32,187 nucleotides of DNA from the NCBI GenBank assembly GCA_029255525.1, contig JANLJK010000319.1, forward strand, positions 1 to 32,187, given 5' to 3'. Source of the DNA: Pseudolabrys sp. GTDB taxonomy: Bacteria > Pseudomonadota > Alphaproteobacteria > Rhizobiales > Xanthobacteraceae. The first letter of the stretch is position 1; each line of letters starts with the position of its first letter. Below the pieces are notes generated by a model. It did not search any database and was not told the origin of the DNA. It saw only the letters and a program-made list of their open reading frames with translations. Positions 16,869 to 24,512 of the stretch are shown piece after piece. Both the position numbers and the translations under genes were made by a program.

Positions 16869-17729
16869 CTAGGCGCCGATCGGCGAGCCCATGCGCGCGA
16901 CCTGGCGGAATTCGCTCGGCGTTACGCCGGCGTGGTCGCGGAAAAAGCGCGTGAAGTGCCCCGGCGCGCTGAAGCCGAGCGTGTCGCTCACCGCGGCGAG
17001 GCTGTTGTCGGTATGCACGACCGATTTTACCGCCAATTCCATGCGCAACAGATTGAGATAGACATGCGGCGTCATGCGGGTGGAACGCTCGAACAGCCGG
17101 TAGAAATGCGCCCGCGACAGGCCGGCCTCTTTCGCCAGCGAATCGACGTCGTGCGCGGCCTGCGGCGCGATGCGTATAAGGTTCACTGCGCGGCGGATGC
17201 GCCAGTCGAAGCGATCGCGGTTGCGGTCGACATCCGCCAGCCGGCGCGCCACGGTCCGCCACGGCGTGAATCGCTCGATCACCGAGATCATCAGGTCCGA
17301 CAGCAATTGTTCCTGTTCGGTGCCGGCGCCAGGATCGGCCAGCATGATCGTTGCAAGATCCATCGACAGGCGGCGGATGCGCGGCGAAACCTCACCCGCG
17401 GGCTTCTCGAAGAAGCCGGAGGCGCCGCTCGCGGCCCAATTCGGCCGGAAGGTCTTGAGCCAATCGGGCTCGATATAGAGCGCCAGAATGATGGTGCGCG
17501 GCCGCTCTTTATAATGAACGTAAGCGTGCGGCTCCCAGGCGTTGATCAGGACGGCCTGCTGATCCGTGAGCTGCACGAGATTGTCGCCGACGGCGAACTG
17601 CGTATCGGCGCCGTCCGCCTTGATCAGTACATGGCAATGCGGATGCGCGTGACGCACCAGCGAGCGGTCCATGTCGAGCAAAGCGACACGGCCGAAGGCT
17701 CCATGCATGATGCGTAGCGCGTTCGACAT
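16869..17729 (-). CDS. AraC-family transcriptional regulator
   Basis: Regulator of 286 aa. The N-terminal half is a cupin-like sensor domain (HAHPHCHV at about 27-34, VLINAWEPHAYVH near 62-74). The C-terminal 100 residues form the double helix-turn-helix AraC DNA-binding domain (DVDSLAKEAGLSRAHFYRLF; then LAAVSDTLGFSAPGHFTRFFRDHAGVTPSEFR). The ATG at 17729 is chosen over an in-frame TTG at 17771. It lies directly upstream of the molybdenum hydroxylase operon on the same strand, separated by 214 bp that include a repeat, and is the natural candidate to control it. A hydrophobic acid effector is plausible but not shown. Confidence 0.92.
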   Translation of the reverse strand: MSNALRIMHGAFGRVALLDMDRSLVRHAHPHCHVLIKADGADTQFAVGDNLVQLTDQQAVLINAWEPHAYVHYKERPRTIILALYIEPDWLKTFRPNWAASGASGFFEKPAGEVSPRIRRLSMDLATIMLADPGAGTEQEQLLSDLMISVIERFTPWRTVARRLADVDRNRDRFDWRIRRAVNLIRIAPQAAHDVDSLAKEAGLSRAHFYRLFERSTRMTPHVYLNLLRMELAVKSVVHTDNSLAAVSDTLGFSAPGHFTRFFRDHAGVTPSEFRQVARMGSPIGA

Positions 17730-17845
17730 GAAATTCTCGTTGCACCCGGCGGGGTGCCATCCGCAATTCAACGCGTATGCGTGCTTAATTAGCGCATCGC
17801 GTAGGCGACGAATAGTCCCTATTTCTCAAGGGTTTTTGATGGCCG

Positions 17846-18358
17846 TCAGGCAAGGTAGCCGATTGCGGCTGCAATCAATAAGGGTGCCGGCGGAATTTCG
17901 GAGCCAGCGGTCGCGTTGCGCTGCACAAAAAGAGCGACATTGGCTGGCACCGCCGTTGCCGCTTCGGCTTGCTTGCCTGCTCCACCCAAGAGCGATGGTG
18001 CAAGATTAAAGAGAAGGGCTTGCTCAACCTGTTCCGCGCGCAATTCGGCGGCGGCGATCTCCTTGCGTAGCTCCTTGACGGTATCGTCGGCCATCTCAGG
18101 GACGGACTTCATCGTCTGGCGGACCGCGCGCAACGGCCGCACCACGGTTTCATGCCAGCGGCGCACCTGGCCCTCAATGGTTGCGAGCGCCAAATCGTCG
18201 AGCGCGATGTTCCTTTCCGCACCGAGCCATGCGCAGAACAGAAGCACATTCACGTCGATGTTCAATGCGCTCTGCAGCGCGAGACATTCCGCGGCAACAC
18301 CGGGTTGCGCATAAACCGCTAGAGAAAATTTCCAAAACGGATTATCGCATCGAAGCAC
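17846..18358 (-). CDS. TIGR02444/DUF2390 family protein
   Basis: Protein of about 170 aa matching the small TIGR02444 (DUF2390) family by its N-terminal NPFWKFSLAVYAQPGVAAECLALQ block, the VNVLLFCAWLG segment and the W-rich helix VRRWHETVVRPLRAVR. Function is unknown in the literature I can recall. The sequence is mainly helical, with an Ala/Glu-rich stretch after residue 100 that could be coiled. GTG at 18358 is chosen because AAGGAA lies 7 nt upstream; a TTG at 18379 is also in frame. It is divergent from the ubiD-like gene with about 75 bp between them, which must hold both promoters. Confidence 0.82.
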   Translation of the reverse strand: MLRCDNPFWKFSLAVYAQPGVAAECLALQSALNIDVNVLLFCAWLGAERNIALDDLALATIEGQVRRWHETVVRPLRAVRQTMKSVPEMADDTVKELRKEIAAAELRAEQVEQALLFNLAPSLLGGAGKQAEAATAVPANVALFVQRNATAGSEIPPAPLLIAAAIGYLA

Positions 18359-18432
18359 GGCGTTTCCTTGCGCGGGCAATTGCGTACGAAACGTTTACCA
18401 TCGTTCTCCCTTGTCGGGATAGGACCTTCGCC

Positions 18433-19860
18433 ATGGCCAATACTTCATCCGCTGCCAAAACCGCGCCGACCAATCGCCCGCAGCCGATCACCACATTGCG
18501 CGCCTGGCTCGATCATCTCGCCGCGCGTGATCGGCTGGCGGTCATCAAGCCCGGCACGGCGCTGAAGTTCGAACTGGCGGGGATCGCCAATCGCTTCGAT
18601 GGCCGGAAGGCGACATTGTTCCCGCGTCCCGACAATCATCCGATGCCGGTGTTGTCGGGGCTCACGTCCGACCGCCAATGGATGGCGGAAGCCATGGGCG
18701 TGGAACCGTCCGAGTTGCTGGCGCGCTTTCAGGACGCCGCGCTCAATCCGCTGCCCTGGAAAGAAGTCGAAAGCGCACCCGTGCAGCAGGTCGTGCATCG
18801 CGACGTCGATCTCACCAAGCAACTACCGATTCCGGTGCATAACGAGCACGACAACGGCGCCTATATCACCGCCGGGCTGATGATCGCGCGCAACCCCAAG
18901 ACCGGCGTGCAGAATGTGTCGATCCACCGCTTGCAGGTGAGTGGGCCGAATAGGCTCGGCGCGCTGCTGTTGCCGCGCCACACTTATACGTTCTTCGATA
19001 TGGCTGAGCGCGCCGGCCAGCCGCTCGATGTCGCCATCGTCGTCGGTGTCGATCCTTTAACCTTGCTTGCGTCGCAAGCCATCGCGCCGATCGACTTCGA
19101 CGAGCTCACCATCGCCGGTGCGCTGCACGGTGCGCCGCTGCCGGTGGTGAAATGCATTTCCAACGAGGTGCGCGTGCCGGCCGAGGCCGAGATCGTGATT
19201 GAGGGCCGCCTGCTGCCCAATGTGCGCGAGATGGAAGGCCCGTTCGGCGAATTCCCGCAATATTACGGCGAGCCGGCCAAGCGTCACGTTATCGAGGTGA
19301 CCGCACTGACGCACCGGAAGGACGCCATGTTCCATACCATCGTCGGCGGCGGGCTCGAACACTTGTTGCTCGGCGGCATTCCGCGCGAGGCGACCTTGCT
19401 GGCGCATCTCCGCCGCAGCTTCCCGAATGTTCGCGACGTCCATCTCGCCCGCGGCGGCGTCTGCCGTTATCATCTCTATGTGCAGATCGACAAACGTCAG
19501 GAAGGCGAGGCGAAGAACATCATGATGGGGGCCTTCGCCGGCCACTACGACATCAAGCACGTCGTCGTCGTTGATGAGGACGTCGACATTCATGATCCGA
19601 CGGAAGTCGAGTGGGCGGTGGCGACGCGCTTCCAGGCCGACCGCGATCTCATTGTCATTCCGGAAAGTCAGGGTTCCAAGCTCGATCCGTCGACGCGCAA
19701 CGGCGTCGGCGCGAAGATGGGCATGGATGCGACCAAGCCGCTCGATGCCGAGGAGATGAAATTCAAGCGCATCCGCGTGCCCGGCGAGGAAGAGATCGAT
19801 CTCGACCGCGTCGTCGGCAAGGAGTCGAGCGCCAAATGGCGCGACGCGGTGGGTGGTTAG
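18433..19860 (+). CDS. UbiD-family prenylated-FMN decarboxylase
   Basis: UbiD-family (de)carboxylase of 475 aa, using prenylated FMN to remove or add CO2 on aromatic or unsaturated acids. Visible family motifs: NEHDNGAYITAGL at 137-149, NVSIHRLQ from 161 and R174 (cofactor and metal contacts), EGPFGEF at 268-274 carrying catalytic acidic residues, and DEDVDIHDPTEVEWA in the C-terminal third. The ATG at 18433 is preceded by AGGACC; an in-frame frame extends further upstream but would overlap the divergent DUF2390 gene. It converges with a UbiX gene 184 bp away, which supplies the cofactor. Length and motifs resemble catabolic UbiD homologues as well as ubiquinone UbiD, so the substrate stays open. 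Confidence 0.92.
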   Translation: MANTSSAAKTAPTNRPQPITTLRAWLDHLAARDRLAVIKPGTALKFELAGIANRFDGRKATLFPRPDNHPMPVLSGLTSDRQWMAEAMGVEPSELLARFQDAALNPLPWKEVESAPVQQVVHRDVDLTKQLPIPVHNEHDNGAYITAGLMIARNPKTGVQNVSIHRLQVSGPNRLGALLLPRHTYTFFDMAERAGQPLDVAIVVGVDPLTLLASQAIAPIDFDELTIAGALHGAPLPVVKCISNEVRVPAEAEIVIEGRLLPNVREMEGPFGEFPQYYGEPAKRHVIEVTALTHRKDAMFHTIVGGGLEHLLLGGIPREATLLAHLRRSFPNVRDVHLARGGVCRYHLYVQIDKRQEGEAKNIMMGAFAGHYDIKHVVVVDEDVDIHDPTEVEWAVATRFQADRDLIVIPESQGSKLDPSTRNGVGAKMGMDATKPLDAEEMKFKRIRVPGEEEIDLDRVVGKESSAKWRDAVGG

Positions 19861-19864
19861 GCCC

Positions 19865-20021
19865 GTCACCCTGAGGTGCTCGGCGCGCACCGATCTCGGA
19901 TTTACCCGAGATCGGCATCTTAGAGCACAAGTCGGCTAGAGCCGACTTGTGCTGCCGAGCCTCGAAGGGTCTGTGCCCGTCATCCTTCGAGGCTCGCTTC
20001 GCTCGCACCTCAGGATGACGG
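19865..20021. repeat. Nested palindromic repeat between ubiD-like and ubiX genes
   Basis: Four nested or serial inverted repeats fill the gap between two convergent genes: an outer imperfect pair GTCACCCTGAGGTGC (19865-19879) with GCACCTCAGGATGAC (20005-20019); CCGATCTCGG/CCGAGATCGG (19890-19899/19906-19915); AGCACAAGTCGGCT/AGCCGACTTGTGCT (19924-19937/19940-19953), a 14 bp stem with a 2 nt loop; and GCCTCGAAGG/CCTTCGAGGC (19959-19968/19984-19993). The outer part matches a familiar dispersed alphaproteobacterial repeat, from general recall. It may end transcription from both sides. Confidence 0.8.
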
Positions 20022-20043
20022 ATCAAGCTACGCGTAAGAAAAG

Positions 20044-20676
20044 TTACCGAGTTGAAGGCTCCTTCGCCCTCTTCTTCAACCCACCCCAGCGCCGCACGGT
20101 GCCGAGGTTAATGTCGAACAGGTCGAGGACGCGGCCGAGCGTATGGTCGACCATGTCTTCGAGCGATTGCGGCTTCGTGTAGAAGGCCGGCACCGGCGGA
20201 TAGACGATGGCGCCGGCTTCGGTCACCGCCGCCATGCTGCGGATATGGCCCAAGTGCAAGGGCGTCTCGCGCAGCATCAGCACGACCCGGCGGCGCTCCT
20301 TCATCGCGACATCGGCGGCGCGTGAAATGAGGTTGGCGGTCACGCCGGTTGCGATCTCGGCCATCGTCTTGATCGAGCAGGGTGCGATGACCATGCCGAG
20401 GTTCTGGAACGAGCCTGAGGAGCAGGCGGCACCGACATCCTGGTTCGGATGGACGATGTCGGCGAGCGCTTCGACATCGGATAGCTTGAAATCGGTCTCG
20501 CTCGCGATGGTCATCTGCGCCGCGCGCGAGATAATGAGGTGCGTCTCGATGTCGGTGTCTTTCAGAAGTTCCAGCAGGCGAATGCCGTAGATCGCACCGG
20601 AGGCGCCGCTGATGCCGACAATCAGCCGCTTAGCTGGATCGTTCGACGACTTCTTCGATTTGGTCTTTTGCAGCAC
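20044..20676 (-). CDS. ubiX: Flavin prenyltransferase, UbiX family
   Basis: UbiX/Pad1-type enzyme of about 210 aa that joins dimethylallyl (phosphate) to FMN to make the prenylated FMN used by UbiD enzymes. Motifs: GISGASGAIYG near the N-terminus (FMN binding), SRAAQMTIASE, APCSIKTMAEIATG, the RRRVVLMLRETPLHLGHIRSM block and PPVPAFY near the end. GTG at 20676 is chosen because GGAG lies 5 nt upstream; a TTG at 20706 would add ten residues. The first 15 residues are Lys/Ser-rich and precede the conserved core. It converges with the UbiD-family gene, an obvious functional partner. Confidence 0.92.
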   Translation of the reverse strand: MLQKTKSKKSSNDPAKRLIVGISGASGAIYGIRLLELLKDTDIETHLIISRAAQMTIASETDFKLSDVEALADIVHPNQDVGAACSSGSFQNLGMVIAPCSIKTMAEIATGVTANLISRAADVAMKERRRVVLMLRETPLHLGHIRSMAAVTEAGAIVYPPVPAFYTKPQSLEDMVDHTLGRVLDLFDINLGTVRRWGGLKKRAKEPSTR

Positions 20677-20888
20677 CGTCGCTCCGTTCGATGATTGTCC
20701 GGCCAAGAAATATCACTCTACCGGAAAAGTCATCCGCTGCCTTTTGCGGTGGTCCGCGCCGAGGACGCATGACCACTGACGGAGGGCTCGCGTATCGAGC
20801 GCCGCGGTATCGCCGCGTCATTTACCCTACCGCGTAAGCTTAATTCGTGCCTTCGGTTAAGGCGGCACGCACTGGTTGCTATATATAA

Positions 20889-20918
20889 CAGATAAAATCT
20901 GTAGTACATATTTACTAC
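20889..20918 (+). promoter_or_regulatory. AT-rich double dyad upstream of the exported hydrolase operon
   Basis: Two adjacent inverted repeats lie just upstream of the first gene of the protease operon: CAGAT-AAA-ATCTG (20889-20901) and GTAGTA-CATATT-TACTAC (20901-20918). They end 13 bp before the ATG, next to the ribosome site GGAGTGAGG. The run from 20878 to 20916 is strikingly AT-rich for this genome, with TTGCTA and TATAAC/TAAAAT words that could be promoter elements. An operator or promoter role is inferred only. Confidence 0.35.
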
Positions 20919-20930
20919 CGGAGTGAGGCG

Positions 20931-22625
20931 ATGGGGAGGCCTGTTGATCTTAGGCAGCGATTGAAAATCGCGCTGAGCGGCGTCGCGTTGCTTGGTCTCA
21001 TGGTTGCGACGGCGCCAATCTCGATCGCACAAACCCGCAAGACACCGGTGCCGATGCCACCGCCGCGGGCGGTGCTTGCGCCGCAAGCGCCATTGTCCCA
21101 AGCGCCGTCTCCATCGTCCGACATCCGAAGCGCGCAAACCGCACCCGCCGGCGGGCCGCTCGGTCAGCAGCCTTTGAACATGGTGCGCACCGCGCCGGAA
21201 CAGATCGGGCAAGTGCCCAACCACTTCTTTTGGATCCGCCCGGGGCTACAGGCCGTACAAGACCCAGTCGACGGGCAACTCGTCTTTATGAACGACGAAG
21301 GGCGCATCGTCGCGCGCGCCAGATTGCCAGCGGGTTTCGTCCCCGAAGAGGTTTTCGCCGAGGCGCACCAGATTCGTTTGATCGACGGCGGTCGCCGGCA
21401 GGTCGCGATCCCCCGCAATCTCGACGTGACCGCGACCGTTACATTGGCCGAGACGATGGTCGCGGCCAACAGCGGGATGCGCACGTTACAGCTGACGCGA
21501 CGTGGGTCGCAGGAGCTGCTGTATCGCGATAATTCGCGTAGCGGCTCCCCCGCTCTGGAAGTCCGATCCGTTACCGGCGGAACGTTGGCGCAGGCCTACG
21601 AGGTCGGTCCGGGCCGGGGCGACGATCGCTATGTCGTTACTGAGGAGATTGTCAGCGCCAAGCCGGCCATCAAGGTGCGCGTCTTCGTGCAGCGCTTCGA
21701 CCGAGCGGGCCATCTCACCGGGATGGTCTTCGTGCCGCTCGACGGCATGGACGCTGTCCCGCGTGATTTCATCACCGTCACCGGCGAGGGTGTGGTGCGC
21801 CAACTGGTGCCGACTGAAAGTGGCGTCAAAATCCGTCAATTTGAATTCTCTGCCGCGCCGGCGAAAGGGCGCAAATTCAATGACAGCGACCTCAGGGGCC
21901 TGGGCAAAGCCGGGCGCGAGCTTTCGGTCGAGACCAACATCGGTCAATTAGGAAACTTCAGCCGTTTTCAGAAAGCAAACGAGGTTCGCTTCAAGGTCGA
22001 CGTGCCGACCCCGCCAATCTCGCGCGAAGACGTCATCAAGGGCGCGAATGCCTATTTGTCCATCAACTGGATGATGGCGCCGGAGAACTTCATGCGCTCG
22101 GGTATCGAAAACACCTGCGTGCCTGGAGAGGCCAAGTTCTGGCGGCGTCCGACGCGGTTCACGCCGGAGACGATCGGCCAGACGATCGGCCCGATGCCCT
22201 ATCGCTGGGGCGGTGACGACACGCCGGCGACCTTCCGGCTGCGGCTCGATTGGGGCGCGCTCGCCGGCAGCATCTGCACCTGCCGTGATCCCGCGCTCGA
22301 TTACTGTCTGTTGTCAGCGTCGGTCGGCATCGACTGCTCGGGTCTGGTCTCGCGCGCCTGGGGTATCGAGAAGCGCGGCACCTCCGGTCTTCTCGACGTC
22401 AGTACCGAGGTGGACAGTCTTGCCGACGTGAAGCCTGGCGATGCGTTCGATTGGCCGGGACGGCATGTGCGTCTGTTCGTTAACAAAGCGCCGGGCGCGG
22501 CCACCGCCTATACCGTTATCGAAGCCTCGACGCGGCTGGAATGCGAGGGCGCGTGCATGCGCACATATCGTCCGAGCGAGCTCGACGGCTACCGCATCAT
22601 CCGTTATCGCGGCATCACGGATTGA
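20931..22625 (+). CDS. Exported NlpC/P60-like Cys/His hydrolase with large unassigned N-terminal region
   Basis: Protein of 564 aa. A signal peptide covers about residues 1-34 (ending SIAQ), followed by a Pro/Ala-rich linker to about 80. Residues 80-400 form a region I do not recognise, apparently beta-rich. From about 420 an NlpC/P60-type fold is suggested by MPYRWGG, then GIDCSGLVSRAWG with the probable nucleophile C469, KPGDAF, and RHVRLF with H512, then VIEAS. Such enzymes cut peptide or amide bonds, often in peptidoglycan. Extra cysteines near 450-462 (CTC, C) and at LECEGACM suggest disulfides. GGAGTGAGG precedes the ATG. It leads an operon with three S1 proteases; the next ATG is 5 bp after its stop. 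Confidence 0.85.
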   Translation: MGRPVDLRQRLKIALSGVALLGLMVATAPISIAQTRKTPVPMPPPRAVLAPQAPLSQAPSPSSDIRSAQTAPAGGPLGQQPLNMVRTAPEQIGQVPNHFFWIRPGLQAVQDPVDGQLVFMNDEGRIVARARLPAGFVPEEVFAEAHQIRLIDGGRRQVAIPRNLDVTATVTLAETMVAANSGMRTLQLTRRGSQELLYRDNSRSGSPALEVRSVTGGTLAQAYEVGPGRGDDRYVVTEEIVSAKPAIKVRVFVQRFDRAGHLTGMVFVPLDGMDAVPRDFITVTGEGVVRQLVPTESGVKIRQFEFSAAPAKGRKFNDSDLRGLGKAGRELSVETNIGQLGNFSRFQKANEVRFKVDVPTPPISREDVIKGANAYLSINWMMAPENFMRSGIENTCVPGEAKFWRRPTRFTPETIGQTIGPMPYRWGGDDTPATFRLRLDWGALAGSICTCRDPALDYCLLSASVGIDCSGLVSRAWGIEKRGTSGLLDVSTEVDSLADVKPGDAFDWPGRHVRLFVNKAPGAATAYTVIEASTRLECEGACMRTYRPSELDGYRIIRYRGITD

Positions 22626-22630
22626 GCCTC

Positions 22631-23605
22631 ATGGCAACACGGATCTCAGTCACTTTGATCGCCGCCGTGCTGTCGGCGTCAGTGTGTTCGCCGGCCCTGG
22701 CGATCTCCACGCTGGAGGACACGCTGCGCGACCTGCCGCGCATCATTCGAACGCCGTCGGCCTTCCCGCCGAACAATGCGGTTCACCGAAGCTTCAAAGG
22801 GCTGGGTGCGAATGAAAACGGCAACAATAACGGCAATGGCAATACATCTCCCGACTCGGGGCCGGGCGCCGATTCCATGCCGGCGGTCGTGCCGGCATCG
22901 GCATTTCCCTTCACGGCGGCCGTCAGCGAGGGCGCGGACCTGGAGAAGGATTTCCTTTGCGCGGGTGCGTTGGTTGCGCCGAACTGGATTCTGACGGCCG
23001 CGCATTGCACTTACAACATCGAACGCCGCTGGCCGAACAGCCTGGGCGTCTTTGCGTACCTGCAGATATCGAGCTTGGCGGCGCACGGGGGCGGTTTCGC
23101 GGTCGAACGGATCGTGCCGCATCCGCAATATGACGCTCGCACGCTGGCGAACGATATCGCTCTTTTGAAGATCGATACCGGGGGCCGGACCTCGGTGCAG
23201 CCAATTAGGCTTGAGGGGCCGCCTCCGGCAAAACAGGCCGGCGAGATTGCAACCATTCTCGGATGGGGCATCACCACCGATCAGCGGGGCCGGCAACATC
23301 GTGAAAGGCTTCAACTCATCCAGGGAGCCATCATCGACGACGGTGTTTGCTTCGGCGTCTCGAACTTTCCGGCGCTGCGGAGCTCCAACGTATTCTGTGC
23401 AAAATCGCTGTTGAAGTTTCACGACGTCTGCTTCCGCTTCGGCGGCAGCCCCGTCGTTCTATTCGACGATCAAGGGCGTCCCTATCTCGCCGGACTGGTT
23501 TCGTGGCCGGCGACCTGCCCGAGCGAAGGCCGCAAGCCGAACGTCTATGTCGATGTCCAATCCTATGTGCCATGGATCAGGAGCGTCATCGATGCGAAGA
23601 AATAG
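22631..23605 (+). CDS. Trypsin-like S1 family protein lacking the catalytic serine (pseudoprotease)
   Basis: Exported protein of 324 aa: signal peptide about 1-24 (ending PALA), then a pro-region with an Asn/Gly-rich stretch near 60-72, and an S1 trypsin fold from about 85. The catalytic His (TAAHC, H125) and Asp (NDIALL, D175) are kept. Where GDSGGP is expected the sequence reads C267-FRFGGSP, so the nucleophile position is G271 and the Asp194 equivalent is F270. No IVGG-like activation site is visible. Gly226 of the S1 pocket appears replaced by Asn (KPNVYV). Active-site loss is therefore strongly indicated, with a likely binding or regulatory role. The ATG at 22631 is used; an earlier in-frame start lies inside the preceding gene. 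It overlaps the next protease gene by 14 nt. Confidence 0.88.
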   Translation: MATRISVTLIAAVLSASVCSPALAISTLEDTLRDLPRIIRTPSAFPPNNAVHRSFKGLGANENGNNNGNGNTSPDSGPGADSMPAVVPASAFPFTAAVSEGADLEKDFLCAGALVAPNWILTAAHCTYNIERRWPNSLGVFAYLQISSLAAHGGGFAVERIVPHPQYDARTLANDIALLKIDTGGRTSVQPIRLEGPPPAKQAGEIATILGWGITTDQRGRQHRERLQLIQGAIIDDGVCFGVSNFPALRSSNVFCAKSLLKFHDVCFRFGGSPVVLFDDQGRPYLAGLVSWPATCPSEGRKPNVYVDVQSYVPWIRSVIDAKK

Positions 23606-24512
23606 CTCAATCTCGCGCATGGCGCTTGTCTTGTTGGCCGGGCTGTTCGTCGCCGGCGAAGCGCTGCCCGTCCTGGCGCAAAGCGGCCTACGCCAGCTTC
23701 CGACGGTGCGGTCCGCGTATCAGCGTCGTGTCGACAGCATCGCCAGCGGCGAGCCTGAGCAGGTCTTCAGCGGCGCGGCGAGTGTGACCCCCAACCATGG
23801 CGCGCCATGGATGGTGTCGCTGCAAGTCTGGGGCGCGCGACGGCAGTTGGGTCATTTCTGTGGAGGGGCTGTCGTCGACCCAGCCTGGGTGCTGACCGCC
23901 GCGCATTGCCTCGCCGGTGCAGCCACGACGGCGGGTAGCGCGCCGGAGCCGAGCAAGATCCAGGTGATGACGGGCTCAAACGTGTTGTTCGCCGGCGGCA
24001 AGATCCTGACCGTCGACCGCTTCGTTATTCACCCCAACTATAATGTCACAGAGGAGCGAGTGCCTGTTAACGATCTCGCGCTGTTGCATGTCACCGGTGC
24101 GGCCTTGGAGCCGCTGCCGATCCTGCCGGAGGCCGCCGTGGCGGATGCTCTCAAGGACGGGTCCAAGGTGCGCATTTACGGCTGGGGCACTTCGTCGTTC
24201 CGCAACGCCGCGCCGATATCGAATACGCTGCTTTTTGCCTTTGTCGATGTCGTCGGCACCGGGAAGTGCAACGAACCAGCTGTCTATAACGGCGTCGTGA
24301 CCGACGCGATGTTCTGCGCGGGGCTCGGCTTTGCGGATGCGTGCCAGGGCGACAGCGGCGGCCCGGCTGTCGCTTATCTCAACGGCGAGCGATATCTTCT
24401 CGGCATCACGAGTTGGGGCGTCGGGTGCACCGACAAGAAATATCCCGGCGTGTATGTCAACGTCCCGAAATACAAAGGGTGGATTCAGTCCACGGTCGGC
24501 GGTACGCCGTGA
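23592..24512 (+). CDS. Trypsin-like S1 serine protease
   Basis: Exported protease of 306 aa with a signal peptide about 1-29 (ending PVLAQ). The triad is complete: H105 in TAAHC, D161 in NDLALL, S255 in CQGDSGGP. D249, six residues before the Ser, matches trypsin Asp189, so cleavage after Arg/Lys is expected. The usual activation site (R/K then IVGG) is absent; the aligned segment reads EQVFSG, so activation may be by another route or the N-terminus may insert differently. The ATG at 23592 overlaps the previous gene, and GGAG lies about 9 nt upstream. Its stop overlaps the next start as GTGA. Confidence 0.92.
   Translation: MRRNSSISRMALVLLAGLFVAGEALPVLAQSGLRQLPTVRSAYQRRVDSIASGEPEQVFSGAASVTPNHGAPWMVSLQVWGARRQLGHFCGGAVVDPAWVLTAAHCLAGAATTAGSAPEPSKIQVMTGSNVLFAGGKILTVDRFVIHPNYNVTEERVPVNDLALLHVTGAALEPLPILPEAAVADALKDGSKVRIYGWGTSSFRNAAPISNTLLFAFVDVVGTGKCNEPAVYNGVVTDAMFCAGLGFADACQGDSGGPAVAYLNGERYLLGITSWGVGCTDKKYPGVYVNVPKYKGWIQSTVGGTP

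Noticed and set aside
19763-20026. - strand frame with HPEVRAKRASKDDG
   Set aside because: Typical translation of the dispersed repeat between the ubiD-like and ubiX genes; it also runs antisense into the ubiD-like gene.
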